The notes below the pieces were generated by a model. That model was not told the DNA's origin. It saw only the letters and a list, made by a program, of their open reading frames with translations, and made no database searches. Shown in pieces: positions 35,825-45,667 of a DNA stretch of 59,818 nt. The stretch lies in the NCBI GenBank assembly GCA_003283665.1, contig QBWF01000004.1, positions 1 through 59,818 of the forward strand. The letters run 5' to 3'. Each line of letters opens with the position of its first letter. Positions within the stretch are counted from its first letter, which is position 1. The DNA comes from Prochlorococcus sp. AG-315-I14 (GTDB lineage Bacteria > Cyanobacteriota > Cyanobacteriia > PCC-6307 > Cyanobiaceae). Position numbers and translations under genes: made by a program.

Positions 35825-36877
35825 ATGCTTTTCAGTAAATTAATTAACGAACTTAAAAAAGGTAATGCTGGATTGGTAGATTATGTGATTGCAAGTGATC
35901 CAGATGTTTCAGTTGCAACATCTTTAGAGAAAGTAACAACAAATCAGATTAGTTTCCTAGATAAAGAAAGTCCATTAAAACTTAGGAAATGTATTAAAGA
36001 TACTAAAGCCTCAGTATTATTAATTCCTGCAAATGATAGTGAAATTATAGAGATCGCAAAAGAATCATCTTTTGCATGGGCTTCACTAAAAGAACCAAAG
36101 ATTGCATTTGCTGAGATACTAAGTATTCTTTATCCAACACAATTAGGTTTTGAAGGTATACATAAAACAGCAATCATAGAAAATGATGTAAAGATTGGGG
36201 TTGGAGTATCAATTGGTCCTAATGTCTATATTGGAGATAATTCTTATATTGGAGATGGAACTATTATTCATGCAGGAGTTGTTGTATACAAAAATGTAAA
36301 GATTGGAAGAAAAAATGTTATCCATGCGAATAGCGTTATCCATCCAGGCTCTTTAATCAAAGATGAATGTATTATCAATTCAAATGCAGTAATTGGTGGT
36401 GAAGGATTTGGTTTCATTCCAACTCCAAAAGGTTGGAAAAAGATGCCGCAAATAGGTCATGTAATTCTCGAAAACAAAGTCGAAATAGGCAGCTGTACAA
36501 CTATTGACAGGCCATCAGTTGGCGAGACAGTAATTGGTGAAGATACGAAAATTGATAATCTTGTACAAATAGGTCACGGTGCGTCGATAGGAAAGGGATG
36601 TGCAATGGCTGCGCAGGTAGGTCTTGCTGGAGGTGTACAACTTGGAAACTCGGTTATTCTGGCCGGGCAAGTTGGTGTAACCAATAAAGTAAAAGTTGGT
36701 GATGGAGTAATAGCTAGTTCAAAATGTGGAATTCATACCGACATTGAACCAGGCACCGTAGTCAGTGGCTTTCCTGCAATCTCAAATAAACTATGGTTGC
36801 GATGTTCTGCTACTTTTAAAAAATTACCAGAGCTTGTAAAAGCCATACGAGAACTAGAGCGTAAAAGCTCCAGGTAA
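35825..36877 (+). CDS. lpxD: UDP-3-O-acylglucosamine N-acyltransferase
   Basis: 350 residues. LpxD adds the second acyl chain in lipid A synthesis, so this organism retains an outer-membrane lipid A pathway. The N-terminal uridine-binding domain (1-100) precedes a left-handed beta helix of hexapeptide repeats ([20 protein letters not shown] and so on). The catalytic histidine lies in [13 protein letters not shown], and [21 protein letters not shown] is a family hallmark. A C-terminal helical tail ends in ELERKSSR. The gap to proB is 44 bp. Confidence 0.93.
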   Translation: MLFSKLINELKKGNAGLVDYVIASDPDVSVATSLEKVTTNQISFLDKESPLKLRKCIKDTKASVLLIPANDSEIIEIAKESSFAWASLKEPKIAFAEILSILYPTQLGFEGIHKTAIIENDVKIGVGVSIGPNVYIGDNSYIGDGTIIHAGVVVYKNVKIGRKNVIHANSVIHPGSLIKDECIINSNAVIGGEGFGFIPTPKGWKKMPQIGHVILENKVEIGSCTTIDRPSVGETVIGEDTKIDNLVQIGHGASIGKGCAMAAQVGLAGGVQLGNSVILAGQVGVTNKVKVGDGVIASSKCGIHTDIEPGTVVSGFPAISNKLWLRCSATFKKLPELVKAIRELERKSSR

Positions 36878-36900
36878 TTTCTTCCTTTATTTCAACAGAC

Positions 36901-37980
36901 ATGAGGTCTTACAAAGTAACTTTATTATCGGGTGATGGGATTGGTCCGGAAATAACGACTGTCACGAAAAGGATTCTTTCATTAATAAGTAAAATATATG
37001 ATTTTGAACTCAAGTTTTTAGAAATGCCATTTGGAGGGGCAGCAATTAATAAAGAAGGAATTCCTTTACCGGATAGGACCCTACAAGAATGTAAGAACTG
37101 CGATGCCGTCTTATTAGCTGCAATTGGAGACCCAAAGTATGATCAATTACCAAGAGAAAAAAGACCTGAAACAGGTTTACTTAAACTACGATCATCATTA
37201 GATCTTTTTGCCAACTTAAGACCTGTCAAAGTTTTCACACCTCTTGTAAAAGCAAGCAGTCTCAAAGAAGATTATATAAATAAAGTTGATTTAATTGTAG
37301 TTAGAGAGCTTACAAGTGGTATCTATTTTGGTGAACCAAAAGGAAGGATAAAAACAGAAACTGGAGAAAGAGCTTTTAACACCATGACATATTCATCAGA
37401 AGAAATTAACCGAATTGCCGAAGTGGCTTTCGAAGTAGCAAATCAAAGAAGAAAGAAAATATGCTCAGTAGATAAAGCCAATGTTTTAGACGTAAGTCAA
37501 TTATGGAGAGATCAAGTCATACTTCTTTCTGAAAGATTTAAGGAAATAGAGCTAACTCATCAATATGTAGATAATGCAGCAATGCAACTTGTTAGAAATC
37601 CAAGTCAATTTGACGTTATTCTTACGAGTAATTTATTTGGAGATATTCTAAGTGATATTGCGGCAATGCTTACTGGCTCAATTGGTATGCTGCCATCGGC
37701 TTCTTTAACTAAAAAAGGACCAGGATTATTTGAACCTGTCCATGGTTCAGCTCCAGACATAGCAGGTAAAAACGTAGCGAACCCAATAGCAATGATGCTT
37801 TCTGCAGCAATGATGTTAAAAATTGCTTTTAAAGAAACGAATGCAGCTAATCATTTGGAAAAGTCTATAAACGAAGTTTTAGCCGAAGGTTACAGAACAG
37901 CCGACTTATCAAGCAGTAACACTGACAAAGAAGTCGGATGCCGCGAAATTGGTGATTTAGTCGCCAAGAAAATAAGCTGA
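36901..37980 (+). CDS. leuB: 3-isopropylmalate dehydrogenase
   Basis: 359 residues. It oxidatively decarboxylates 3-isopropylmalate in leucine synthesis with NAD. Motifs: LLSGDGIGPEI, LLKLRSSLDLFANLRPVK for substrate binding, VVRELTSGIYFGEPKG with the catalytic Tyr, VDKANVLDVSQLWR with catalytic Lys, NLFGDILSDIAAMLTGSIGMLPSAS with the metal-binding Asp, and GPGLFEPVHGSAPDIAGK. It follows lpxD by 23 bp. No other leu genes nearby. Confidence 0.97.
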   Translation: MRSYKVTLLSGDGIGPEITTVTKRILSLISKIYDFELKFLEMPFGGAAINKEGIPLPDRTLQECKNCDAVLLAAIGDPKYDQLPREKRPETGLLKLRSSLDLFANLRPVKVFTPLVKASSLKEDYINKVDLIVVRELTSGIYFGEPKGRIKTETGERAFNTMTYSSEEINRIAEVAFEVANQRRKKICSVDKANVLDVSQLWRDQVILLSERFKEIELTHQYVDNAAMQLVRNPSQFDVILTSNLFGDILSDIAAMLTGSIGMLPSASLTKKGPGLFEPVHGSAPDIAGKNVANPIAMMLSAAMMLKIAFKETNAANHLEKSINEVLAEGYRTADLSSSNTDKEVGCREIGDLVAKKIS

Positions 37981-38068
37981 GAATTTCACAAATTAAAATA
38001 CTCATGCAGAAAGTTTTGAATCATGGTCAGTCGACCTGCCAAAATAAAGAGTCAATTCTTTAGTGTCG

Positions 38069-38974
38069 ATGTCAAAACTTCACCCAGTAGTAGCCGTAAC
38101 TGGTTCATCAGGAGCAGGAACAAGTACGGTCAAGAGAGCATTCGAGCACATCTTTGCTCGAGAAAGCATTGTTCCCGCAGTCGTTGAGGGTGATAGTTAT
38201 CACCGTTTTGAAAGGATGCCTATGAAGAAGGCAATGTCTGATGCTCTATCAAAAGGCGAGAACTTCTCACATTTTGGACCTGAAGCAAATTTGTTCGATA
38301 AATTAGAAGATCTATTTAGTGAATATGGAAAGACAGGAGGTGGTCAAAAAAGATACTATTTACATAGCCATGAAGAAGCCGAAGAGCACAATACGAGACT
38401 GGGTACAAAATTAGATCCAGGCCAATTCACTCCTTGGGAAGATATTCCTAAAGGAACAGATCTTCTTTTTTATGAGGGGTTACATGGAGGAGTCGTAGGA
38501 AAAGGATATAATGTTGCTTCTTTTGCAGATTTACTTGTTGGTGTGGTGCCAATCACAAATCTTGAATGGATACAAAAAATACATCGTGATAATGCAGAAA
38601 GGGGTTATTCAGCAGAAACGATTGTTGATACAATTTTGAGAAGAATGCCTGATTACATTAATCATATTTGCCCTCAATTCAGTTTAACTGATATAAACTT
38701 CCAAAGAGTTCCTACAATAGACACATCAAATCCGTTTATTTGTAGAAATATTCCTACCCCAGATGAAAGTTTTGTCATAATTCACTTTAGAAAAGGTTCT
38801 ATAGAAAAGTGGGATATAGATTTCCAATACTTACTAGGAATGATTCATGATTCATTTATGTCAAGCCCTACAAGCATTGTAGTAAATGGAGGAAAGATGG
38901 GCTTTGCTATGGAACTTATTCTAACTCCAATTATTCATAGAATGATTGAAGAGCAAAAAGCTTCGATCAATTAA
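38069..38974 (+). CDS. prk: Phosphoribulokinase
   Basis: 301 residues from ATG 38069 (a GTG at 38063 is the alternative). It regenerates ribulose 1,5-bisphosphate for carbon fixation in the cytosol. The P-loop is GSSGAGTST, and EGDSYHRFERMPM, GPEANLFD, FTPWEDI, LLFYEGLHGG and VPITNLEWIQKIHRD are typical of the alpha-cyanobacterial type, which resembles proteobacterial PRK. The redox-regulatory cysteine pair of plant and beta-cyanobacterial PRK is not evident at the N terminus, as expected for this type. Transcribed alone after leuB, with 594 bp of noncoding sequence downstream. Confidence 0.95.
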   Translation: MSKLHPVVAVTGSSGAGTSTVKRAFEHIFARESIVPAVVEGDSYHRFERMPMKKAMSDALSKGENFSHFGPEANLFDKLEDLFSEYGKTGGGQKRYYLHSHEEAEEHNTRLGTKLDPGQFTPWEDIPKGTDLLFYEGLHGGVVGKGYNVASFADLLVGVVPITNLEWIQKIHRDNAERGYSAETIVDTILRRMPDYINHICPQFSLTDINFQRVPTIDTSNPFICRNIPTPDESFVIIHFRKGSIEKWDIDFQYLLGMIHDSFMSSPTSIVVNGGKMGFAMELILTPIIHRMIEEQKASIN

Positions 38975-39568
38975 ATATTTTTTAATTTTATAAAGATATA
39001 CACCTTACATATAAAGCAATAATAAAATAAGACATAGATACTTCATGATTATTTTCAAATTAATATTATTTTTAGCTTTCTCTTATAATTAGAAGGTTGA
39101 AATACAAATTTGATAAGTAGTAAGAATCTAACTATATATATAATCAAATTTAATTTAGATTTTAACGATTGGATACCTAAGCAAGAAAAAACAATAATCT
39201 CGTTGAGTAGATAAATAATCTAAAGACTACTATTATTATATTTACTACTAAAAATCTAATTAAGTTTTCCTAGCAAAAAATAACAGTAGTAAATTCTTAA
39301 GATTTGCGATATAAAGCATGCTTTCTTTAACTTTTCATAGTTTAGATTAGAAGGAGTTTTATCAACAATATATATTTCATTTTTATTATCTAACATATAT
39401 TACTTACCTAATACAATAGTTATAGACATAGGAATTTCCAACCAATATCCAATCGCTGCTTTTATTTCTTTAGGAAAACTCTTTACCTTGATATGGCTAA
39501 GATTTAAATATATTTCCAATATTCATGGTAGTCAATGTATTAAATTAATGTCTCTTCACTAAAAAGCT
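38975..39568. other. Long spacer between prk and accD
   Basis: 594 bp, strongly AT-rich. I see no convincing ORF, tRNA or terminator. The only structure noticed is a 12-bp palindrome AAAGCATGCTTT at 39313-39324. A small RNA or a long accD leader is possible but not shown. Confidence 0.5.
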
Positions 39569-40453
39569 GTGTCTCTATTCGACTGGTTTGCTGACAGAAG
39601 AAAAGGGCAATTTGTAGGGAAAGTGACTCAAGAGTCTGAAGAAAGTGATGGTCTATGGGAAAAGTGTCCTGAGTGCAGTCAAGTTGTATATAGAAAAGAC
39701 TTACTGGAGAACGCAAATGTATGTAGCAATTGTCAGCATCACAATCGAATAAATAGCCAAGAAAGAATAAACATTATTGCAGATACAAATACTTTTCAGT
39801 CAATTAATAATCACCTATCTCCTGTAGACCCATTGGGTTTCAAAGATCGCAGGGCCTATGCAGACAGACTTAGAGAGAGCCAAGCAAGTACTGGTCTTAA
39901 AGATGGAGTCCTAACAGGGGTTTGCGAGGTTGACTCGATTCCCATGGCACTTGCCGTTATGGATTTCAGGTTCATGGGTGGGTCAATGGGTTCTGTAGTT
40001 GGTGAAAAGATCACACGACTTATAGAACATTCAACTAAACATAAATTACCATTACTAATTGTCTGCGCCTCGGGAGGGGCACGAATGCAAGAAGGAATGC
40101 TAAGCCTAATGCAAATGGCTAAGATTTCAGGTGCTTTAGAGCGTCATCGAGACGCAGAATTACTTTACATGCCACTTCTTACACATCCAACAACTGGTGG
40201 TGTAACAGCCAGCTTTGCAATGCTCGGGGACTTGATAATTGCCGAACCTAAAGCCCTTATTGGATTTGCAGGAAGAAGAGTAATAGAACAAACTTTGAGA
40301 GAAAAGCTACCCGAAAATTTTCAAACAGCAGAATATCTTCAAGAGCATGGATTTGTAGATACTATTATTCCAAGAACAGAACTTAAAGCATCTTTATCAA
40401 AACTATTAAAGTTACATCAATACAAGTCAACCAAGACAATAGCTAATCCATAA
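39569..40453 (+). CDS. accD: Acetyl-CoA carboxylase carboxyltransferase subunit beta
   Basis: 294 residues, GTG start giving [16 protein letters not shown]. With AccA it transfers CO2 from biotin to acetyl-CoA, the first step of fatty acid synthesis. The N-terminal zinc finger is [20 protein letters not shown] then SNC, two CxxC pairs. The crotonase-like domain shows [30 protein letters not shown] text here [37 protein letters not shown] and [11 protein letters not shown]. Long intergenic spacers lie on both sides, so it is probably monocistronic. Confidence 0.95.
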   Translation: MSLFDWFADRRKGQFVGKVTQESEESDGLWEKCPECSQVVYRKDLLENANVCSNCQHHNRINSQERINIIADTNTFQSINNHLSPVDPLGFKDRRAYADRLRESQASTGLKDGVLTGVCEVDSIPMALAVMDFRFMGGSMGSVVGEKITRLIEHSTKHKLPLLIVCASGGARMQEGMLSLMQMAKISGALERHRDAELLYMPLLTHPTTGGVTASFAMLGDLIIAEPKALIGFAGRRVIEQTLREKLPENFQTAEYLQEHGFVDTIIPRTELKASLSKLLKLHQYKSTKTIANP

Positions 40454-40846
40454 AGTTGAATTAACAATCAAGAAAAGATCAATAGGCTTATGAGATTGTT
40501 AAATATTAATAATAATTATACTTCAACGATTAAATTATTCAGATATTAATCAGCCTATTTCAAATAAATAACCATAAACTGAAACTTAAAAATAGTATAA
40601 AAAAGATAATTTAGTAAAATTGTATAATAAAAGAATAGAAATGCACACAACAATATTTACATGGATAAGTAAAGTAGAAAAAAGATAGTCTCATTTAGAA
40701 AATCAGTATCAGTTAATCAATAAATAATATTTAAAGCTATTACTCTAAATGAATATGTTAATTTAAATCAAGAATAGAATTTATCAAATGGTGATACTTT
40801 AACAAGTCACGTAATAATAGATACATGTAAGACTGCTTTATACTAA
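40454..40846. other. Spacer between accD and the oxidoreductase gene
   Basis: 393 bp, very AT-rich, no ORF I can support. An 8-bp inverted repeat AATAGGCT/AGCCTATT is split by about 60 nt and so is not a terminator. Nothing else was seen. Confidence 0.5.
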
Positions 40847-41962
40847 ATGAATATTCATACTGATGTATCAAGTAAAAAGCCAATAAGAATTGCAATTGCT
40901 GGGCTAGGTTTTGGAGAAAGTGTGCATATACCTGCAGCGAGATTCAATAAAAATATTGAGTTAATTGGATTGTGGAGTCGAAGGGAAGAAAAACTTCAGG
41001 CGACATGTAAAAGGCATGATTTAATTCCTTACTCTGACTGGGAAGAACTTATTAATGATCCAAAAATTGAAGGAATAATTATAGCAACTCCGCCAAATCC
41101 AAGATTTAATTTATCAATTCAAGCTATTGAAGCAGGTAAACATCTTTTATTAGAAAAACCAACTTGTATAAATGCTGATCAAATTAAAGATCTACAACGA
41201 AAAGCACTTCAAAGAAATTTAAAAGTAGCTGTGGATTATGAATATCGAGCAGTACCTTTATTTATGCAAGCGAAGAAAATGATTACTGAACAAAATTTAG
41301 GGAACCCATGGTTTGTAAAACTTGATTGGTTAATGAGTAGTAGAGCCAATCCTGAGAGACCTTGGGATTGGTATTCCGACGAAAAGGAAGGTGGTGGAGT
41401 ACTAGGAGCACTAGGAACTCATGCAATAGATATTCTTCATTGGCTTATTGGACCAACTCACTCAGTAAGTGCTCTAAATTCAACATCAATAAAAGAAAGA
41501 AAATGTCCAATAACTGGAAGCTATAAAACAGTTACTAGTGAAGATGTAAGTATTTCACAATTACAATTAAAAACTATCAATAATAATTTAATTCCAGTGC
41601 AACTAAATCTATCTGCAGTAACAAAAGAGAGTAGAGGATTTAGTTTGGAAATCTATGGAGAGAACGGAACACTGTTTCTTAGCAGTAATAATCAAAAGGA
41701 TTATGTTCATGGATTCAGTCTATGTTTTACAAAGAAAGGAGAAAAACCTAGAAATATCCAACCTGATCAAGATTGCTCACTATCAAAAACATGGACTGAC
41801 GGCCGTATAGCTCCAGTAGCAAGAATACAAAATTGGTGGTCACAAAGCATCAATGACAAAACACCCATAATTCCTGGTTTAGTAGAAGGTTTAGCAAGTC
41901 AAACAGTTTGCGACAAAATAAAAGAATCAAATTCAAGTGGTATGAAAATTAAAGTCAATTAA
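40847..41962 (+). CDS. Gfo/Idh/MocA-family oxidoreductase
   Basis: 371 residues. The N-terminal Rossmann fold has IAGLGFGESVHIPAARF, followed by IIATPPNPRFNLSIQAIEAGKHLLLEKPT with the EKP signature of the family. The C-terminal alpha/beta substrate domain has GGGVLGALGTHAIDILHWLIGPT, including the catalytic His. Substrates in the family are sugars, inositols or bile pigments such as biliverdin. BvdR-like function cannot be told from sequence alone. Monocistronic, with spacers of 393 bp and 159 bp around it. Confidence 0.85.
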   Translation: MNIHTDVSSKKPIRIAIAGLGFGESVHIPAARFNKNIELIGLWSRREEKLQATCKRHDLIPYSDWEELINDPKIEGIIIATPPNPRFNLSIQAIEAGKHLLLEKPTCINADQIKDLQRKALQRNLKVAVDYEYRAVPLFMQAKKMITEQNLGNPWFVKLDWLMSSRANPERPWDWYSDEKEGGGVLGALGTHAIDILHWLIGPTHSVSALNSTSIKERKCPITGSYKTVTSEDVSISQLQLKTINNNLIPVQLNLSAVTKESRGFSLEIYGENGTLFLSSNNQKDYVHGFSLCFTKKGEKPRNIQPDQDCSLSKTWTDGRIAPVARIQNWWSQSINDKTPIIPGLVEGLASQTVCDKIKESNSSGMKIKVN

Positions 41963-42121
41963 TAACCAAATAAAAACTAACAACCAACAAAACACAGATC
42001 TAAGCAAAGATTATTGTCTATAAAAACATCAATTTCAGGCAAAAATTTAGATAGAAGGTGTAAAAAACAAAAAAAGGGGCCTTCCATGTGGAATAATCTT
42101 AAGGAATTTTTAGTTGCATAA

Positions 42122-43189
42122 ATGGCACTCTCGTACTACGCAGAAGAATTAAAGAAAACAGCAAGTGCAATAGCATCGTCTGGCAAAGGGATTCTCGCCG
42201 TTGATGAATCCACAGCAACCGTAGGCAAAAGGCTTGCTTCTATAGGTGTAGAGAATACTGAAGACAATAGAAAAGCTTATAGAGGTATGCTTTTCACAAC
42301 AGAAGGTCTTGGAAACTACATAAGTGGAGCAATTCTTTTTGAAGAAACGCTTTTCCAAAATCACCCTGATGGTGAGCCAATGGTTAAGAAGCTAGAAAAG
42401 ATTGGAGTTATTCCTGGCATCAAGGTTGATAAAGGTCTTAGACCTTTATCTGGTGGTCACGATGTAGAGACATTTTGTTCCGGCTTAGATGGACTCGTAG
42501 AAAGAGCAGCTGACTACTATGCGCAAGGAGCAAGATTTGCTAAATGGAGAGCAGTCCTTCAAATAACAGATGATGGTTGCCCTTCCAAGCTTTCAATCCG
42601 TGAGAATGCATGGGGATTAGCAAGATACGCTAGATCTGTTCAAGAGTCAGGTTTAGTTCCAATTATTGAGCCAGAAATACTTATGGATGGTTCTCACACT
42701 ATTGAAAAAACTGCAGCCGTTCAAGAAGAAGTAATTAAAGAGGTTTATCTCGCTTGTCAGACTAATGGCGTACTTCTAGAAGGTACTCTTCTCAAACCCT
42801 CAATGACTGTTCAGGGTGCTGAGTGTTCAACGAAAGCAGATCCTCAGAAAGTAGCTGAAATGACTATTCGTACAATGGAACGTTGTGTTCCTGCAAGCGT
42901 TCCCGGAATTACTTTCTTGTCAGGTGGCTTAAGCGAAGAAGCAGCATCCGTATATTTGAATCTTATGAATAAGATTGATCGGAAGGCAAAGTGGAATGTT
43001 TCCTTCTCATATGGAAGGGCCTTACAACATTCCTGCCTAAAAGCATGGAAGGGTTCTAATACTGAAGCAGGACAAAAGGCTCTAATAGCTAGGGCTCAAG
43101 CAAATTCCGAGGCTTCAAAAGGAGCTTATGTTGCAGGCTCTCAACCATCATCAGACGAACAATTATTCGTAGCCGGCTACAAATACTAA
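42122..43189 (+). CDS. fbaA: Fructose-bisphosphate aldolase, class I
   Basis: 355 residues. Class I aldolase forms a Schiff base and needs no metal. Motifs: GILAVDESTATVGKRLASIGVENTEDNRKAYR at the start (in two parts), GIKVDKGLRPL, RFAKWRAVLQI with catalytic Lys/Arg, PIIEPEILMDGSHT, and LLEGTLLKPSM carrying the Schiff-base lysine. It functions in the Calvin cycle and glycolysis. Prochlorococcus uses this eukaryote-like class I enzyme where many bacteria use class II. A strong terminator follows. GC content is a little higher than its neighbours, as expected of a highly expressed gene. Confidence 0.96.
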   Translation: MALSYYAEELKKTASAIASSGKGILAVDESTATVGKRLASIGVENTEDNRKAYRGMLFTTEGLGNYISGAILFEETLFQNHPDGEPMVKKLEKIGVIPGIKVDKGLRPLSGGHDVETFCSGLDGLVERAADYYAQGARFAKWRAVLQITDDGCPSKLSIRENAWGLARYARSVQESGLVPIIEPEILMDGSHTIEKTAAVQEEVIKEVYLACQTNGVLLEGTLLKPSMTVQGAECSTKADPQKVAEMTIRTMERCVPASVPGITFLSGGLSEEAASVYLNLMNKIDRKAKWNVSFSYGRALQHSCLKAWKGSNTEAGQKALIARAQANSEASKGAYVAGSQPSSDEQLFVAGYKY

Positions 43190-43205
43190 TTAAGTTAAAA
43201 ATCTT

Positions 43206-43241
43206 AAAAAGGCAGTTATTTATTTAAATAGCTGCCTTTTT
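43206..43241. terminator. Intrinsic terminator between the aldolase and purQ genes
   Basis: AAAAAGGCAGTTATTT (43206-43221) pairs with AAATAGCTGCCTTTTT (43226-43241), 16 bp with one G-T wobble and a 4-nt loop. The flanking A and T runs let it act on both the forward aldolase transcript and the reverse purS-purQ transcript. Confidence 0.93.
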
Positions 43242-43258
43242 AATGAATATTTATCTAT

Positions 43259-43912
43259 TCAAGATAAAAGAGAACTAAGAATTAACTTTCCATCAATTGC
43301 ACCTAAAGATCCATCACAGGCTCTTTCTGGATGAGGCATCATACCCAAAACATTCCCTCTTTTGTTTGTAATACCGGCGATATCACTTATTGATCCATTT
43401 GGATTATCTTGATATCTAATAGCAATAGAATCTTCATCTTGGAGTTTATTTAAAGTTTCTTCACTACATTGATATCTGCCCTCACCATGAGCAATTGGGA
43501 GAGAGATAGAATCATCTTTAATATAATTTCTCAACCAGAATGATCTTGAACTTGAAATAGTTAAGTTTGCACTATCACAGATGAAATTTAAATCTTTATT
43601 TCTTGTTAAGGCTCCTGGTAAAAGACCAAGCTCAGTAAGTATCTGAAAACCATTACAAATACCAAGAACTTTTCCACCTTTATCAACGAAAGATATCAAT
43701 GAATTCAAGACAGGAGCAAACCTTGCAATAGCTCCACAACGTAAATAATCTCCATAACTAAACCCTCCTGGAATTACAACAGCATCAATACCTTCTAAAT
43801 CAGTAGTTTCATGCCAAAGGAACTTAGTTGGAATACCTAAGCAACCTTCAGTAGCCCATCTAACATCTCTATCACAATTAGATCCAGGGAAAATAATAAC
43901 TCCAATAGTCAT
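43259..43912 (-). CDS. purQ: Phosphoribosylformylglycinamidine synthase subunit PurQ
   Basis: 217 residues. PurQ is the glutaminase that supplies ammonia to PurL in purine synthesis. Class I amidotransferase features: [27 protein letters not shown], the nucleophile Cys in [14 protein letters not shown], and His and Glu of the triad in [11 protein letters not shown]. It starts 6 bp downstream of purS, forming a two-gene operon, and shares a bidirectional terminator with the aldolase gene. Confidence 0.96.
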   Translation of the reverse strand: MTIGVIIFPGSNCDRDVRWATEGCLGIPTKFLWHETTDLEGIDAVVIPGGFSYGDYLRCGAIARFAPVLNSLISFVDKGGKVLGICNGFQILTELGLLPGALTRNKDLNFICDSANLTISSSRSFWLRNYIKDDSISLPIAHGEGRYQCSEETLNKLQDEDSIAIRYQDNPNGSISDIAGITNKRGNVLGMMPHPERACDGSLGAIDGKLILSSLLS

Positions 43913-43918
43913 GATCTT

Positions 43919-44191
43919 TTAATTTATTTGTGCTGATTGTTCATCATTAAATTCCAGATTCCAATCTTCGATTACAGGGTTTGCAAGCAACCTGTCACTC
44001 AAAAGCTCAATTTTCGATCTTGCCTCGTCTTGATTCTTAGCTTCAACTTCTAGTTCTATAGATTTGCCTATTCTTAATTGAGTCACACCTTCAATACCTA
44101 ATCTTTTAGTCGCCGATCTTGTCGCCTCACCAGCAGGGTCAAGTACTGAAGGCCTCAAGTGAACAAAAACTCTTGCTTTAAATAAAGACAC
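43919..44191 (-). CDS. purS: Phosphoribosylformylglycinamidine synthase subunit PurS
   Basis: 90 residues, the small partner that bridges PurQ and PurL. Family features: ARVFVHLRPSVLDPAGEATRSATKRLG, VTQLRIGKSIELEVE, and a C-terminal LLANPVIEDWNLEF. It starts 6 bp before purQ and is clearly cotranscribed. The 5' end is 99 bp from the microprotein gene below, on the same strand. Confidence 0.92.
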   Translation of the reverse strand: MSLFKARVFVHLRPSVLDPAGEATRSATKRLGIEGVTQLRIGKSIELEVEAKNQDEARSKIELLSDRLLANPVIEDWNLEFNDEQSAQIN

Positions 44192-44290
44192 GATTTAAAA
44201 AAGTTTAATAAAAGTATGCTTTCTCATTGATGAGTTAATCCAAAAAAAAGGTTATAAATTTATAATAGATTAAAATTAAATTATTTCTTA

Positions 44291-44470
44291 TTAATCTTTG
44301 ACTTTCTCACTGACTACCCCTCTACCTAGACATTTCAAACAAGTGTGATAGCAATTAGGCTTAGTTTTCATATAGCCAATACCACCACATTGCTCGCAAT
44401 TAGTCATAGAGAATGAAGTGGAGAAAGTTTTTGTTTTCTTTTCTTGAGTGTTGGAGATTACAGAAGTCAC
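44291..44470 (-). CDS. Small protein with a DnaJ-type zinc finger
   Basis: 59 residues from GTG 44470, or 38 from ATG 44407. Two CxxCxGxG-type knuckles are visible: CEQCGGIGYM and CLKCLGRGV, with a third cysteine CYHTC next to the second. The rest, TSVISNTQEKKTKTFSTSF, is a basic linker. There is no J domain, so it is an isolated zinc-binding fragment of DnaJ type, a form I recall in Prochlorococcus annotations. The role is unknown; similar knuckles occur in photosystem assembly factors. It is upstream of purS on the same strand. Confidence 0.75.
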   Translation of the reverse strand: MTSVISNTQEKKTKTFSTSFSMTNCEQCGGIGYMKTKPNCYHTCLKCLGRGVVSEKVKD

Positions 44471-44609
44471 AAGAAATCTAACAAGTGATAAAACTAGGTC
44501 TTAATGGTTAAAGAGAAATTGTCTCTAACAGAATAAGCATCGCTAACTAAAATTAAAAAACAACCTTTTTTAATAAAATATGAAATAAATAATTTTATTG
44601 ATTGATGAA

Positions 44610-45644
44610 TTAACCCAAAGAAGATTTCAACGATTGAGAGGCTCCTTTTCTCAAACTTAAAATAACAAGATCAATTCCTGCCTTTGAGGGTTCCCAAGCA
44701 TCTTTATTTGCCAACTCAAACCAAGAATTAAATCGTGGTCCAACCATTTGGATTTGAAGAGGTAATGCCTTCCCTTCTATCCAACATCTTCCTTTTATTC
44801 TCAGGATTTGAAACTCTGGAACAAGCCCTATAAGAATTTCCTTTAGATTTTCTTGATCAACTTGTAACTCTAATCTTAAATGTTCACTTATTACATGAAC
44901 ATGTTCATGTTCATGTTCATGTTCATGTTCTTCAGTTTGAGCAATATTATGTTCTTTACTGGAGATTCCTAGAATTAATGAGGGTTCAATTATTCCATTA
45001 CTAATGGGTAGAATATTAGCTGCAGAGTTGGCATCAATTCTTAGTTTCGAAACTACTAATGAAAGATCCTTTTTTGAGATCAAATCAGATCTACTTATTA
45101 ATACAATATCTGCAGATATTAATTGATCCTTAAAAAGATCATTAATAGAGGTTAAATGATCAATACTGTCATCATTTAGTCGTTGCTGATTAATAGTTTC
45201 AATATCTCCAACTGGACTGCCATTAGCAAGAGCATAACCATCTACTAGTGTTATGACTCCATTAACAAAAACATTGCTTCTTATTGCAGGCCAATTTAGA
45301 GCTTGCAAAAGAGGTTTGGGAAGAGCTAAACCACTAGTTTCAATAATTATTCCATCTAACTGACTAGATCTAGATATCAACACTTCCATTGCAGGAAGAA
45401 AATCATCTTGGACAGTACAACACAAACACCCATTATTCAACTCAACAATTCTTTCATTAATTTCATTCTCAGGACAAAAACCACAACTCTTAAAAAGATC
45501 TCCATCTAGACCTACTGTTCCAAACTCATTAACAATTACAGCCAGACGTTGTTCTCCTTGACTTAATAAATGTCTTAAGAGTGTTGTTTTGCCTGCTCCT
45601 AAGAAACCAGTAACAATTGTGACTGGCAATCGATCCATAATCAT
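44610..45644 (-). CDS. CobW/ZNG-type GTPase with a histidine-rich metal-binding region
   Basis: 344 residues; the ATG at 45638 could equally be the start. COG0523 GTPases deliver zinc or cobalt to client enzymes. The P-loop is GFLGAGKTTLLRHLL, the CxCC metal motif is GCLCCTVQDD, and the GTP-binding motif is a variant SRSDL in place of NKxD. Between the two domains lies a (EH)5 stretch (HEHEHEHEHVHV) coded by five GAACAT repeats, a probable metal loading site. C-terminal CobW domain present. The pentapeptide protein gene lies just upstream on the same strand. Confidence 0.88.
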   Translation of the reverse strand: MIMDRLPVTIVTGFLGAGKTTLLRHLLSQGEQRLAVIVNEFGTVGLDGDLFKSCGFCPENEINERIVELNNGCLCCTVQDDFLPAMEVLISRSSQLDGIIIETSGLALPKPLLQALNWPAIRSNVFVNGVITLVDGYALANGSPVGDIETINQQRLNDDSIDHLTSINDLFKDQLISADIVLISRSDLISKKDLSLVVSKLRIDANSAANILPISNGIIEPSLILGISSKEHNIAQTEEHEHEHEHEHVHVISEHLRLELQVDQENLKEILIGLVPEFQILRIKGRCWIEGKALPLQIQMVGPRFNSWFELANKDAWEPSKAGIDLVILSLRKGASQSLKSSLG

Positions 45645-45667
45645 ATATTTTTAGCTGAATTAAAAAT

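Noticed and set aside
39313..39324. 12-bp palindrome in the prk-accD spacer
   Set aside because: Too short to be notable in AT-rich DNA; no associated promoter or hairpin context.
40490..40562. Split inverted repeat AATAGGCT/AGCCTATT after accD
   Set aside because: The loop of about 60 nt and absence of a T tract argue against a terminator.
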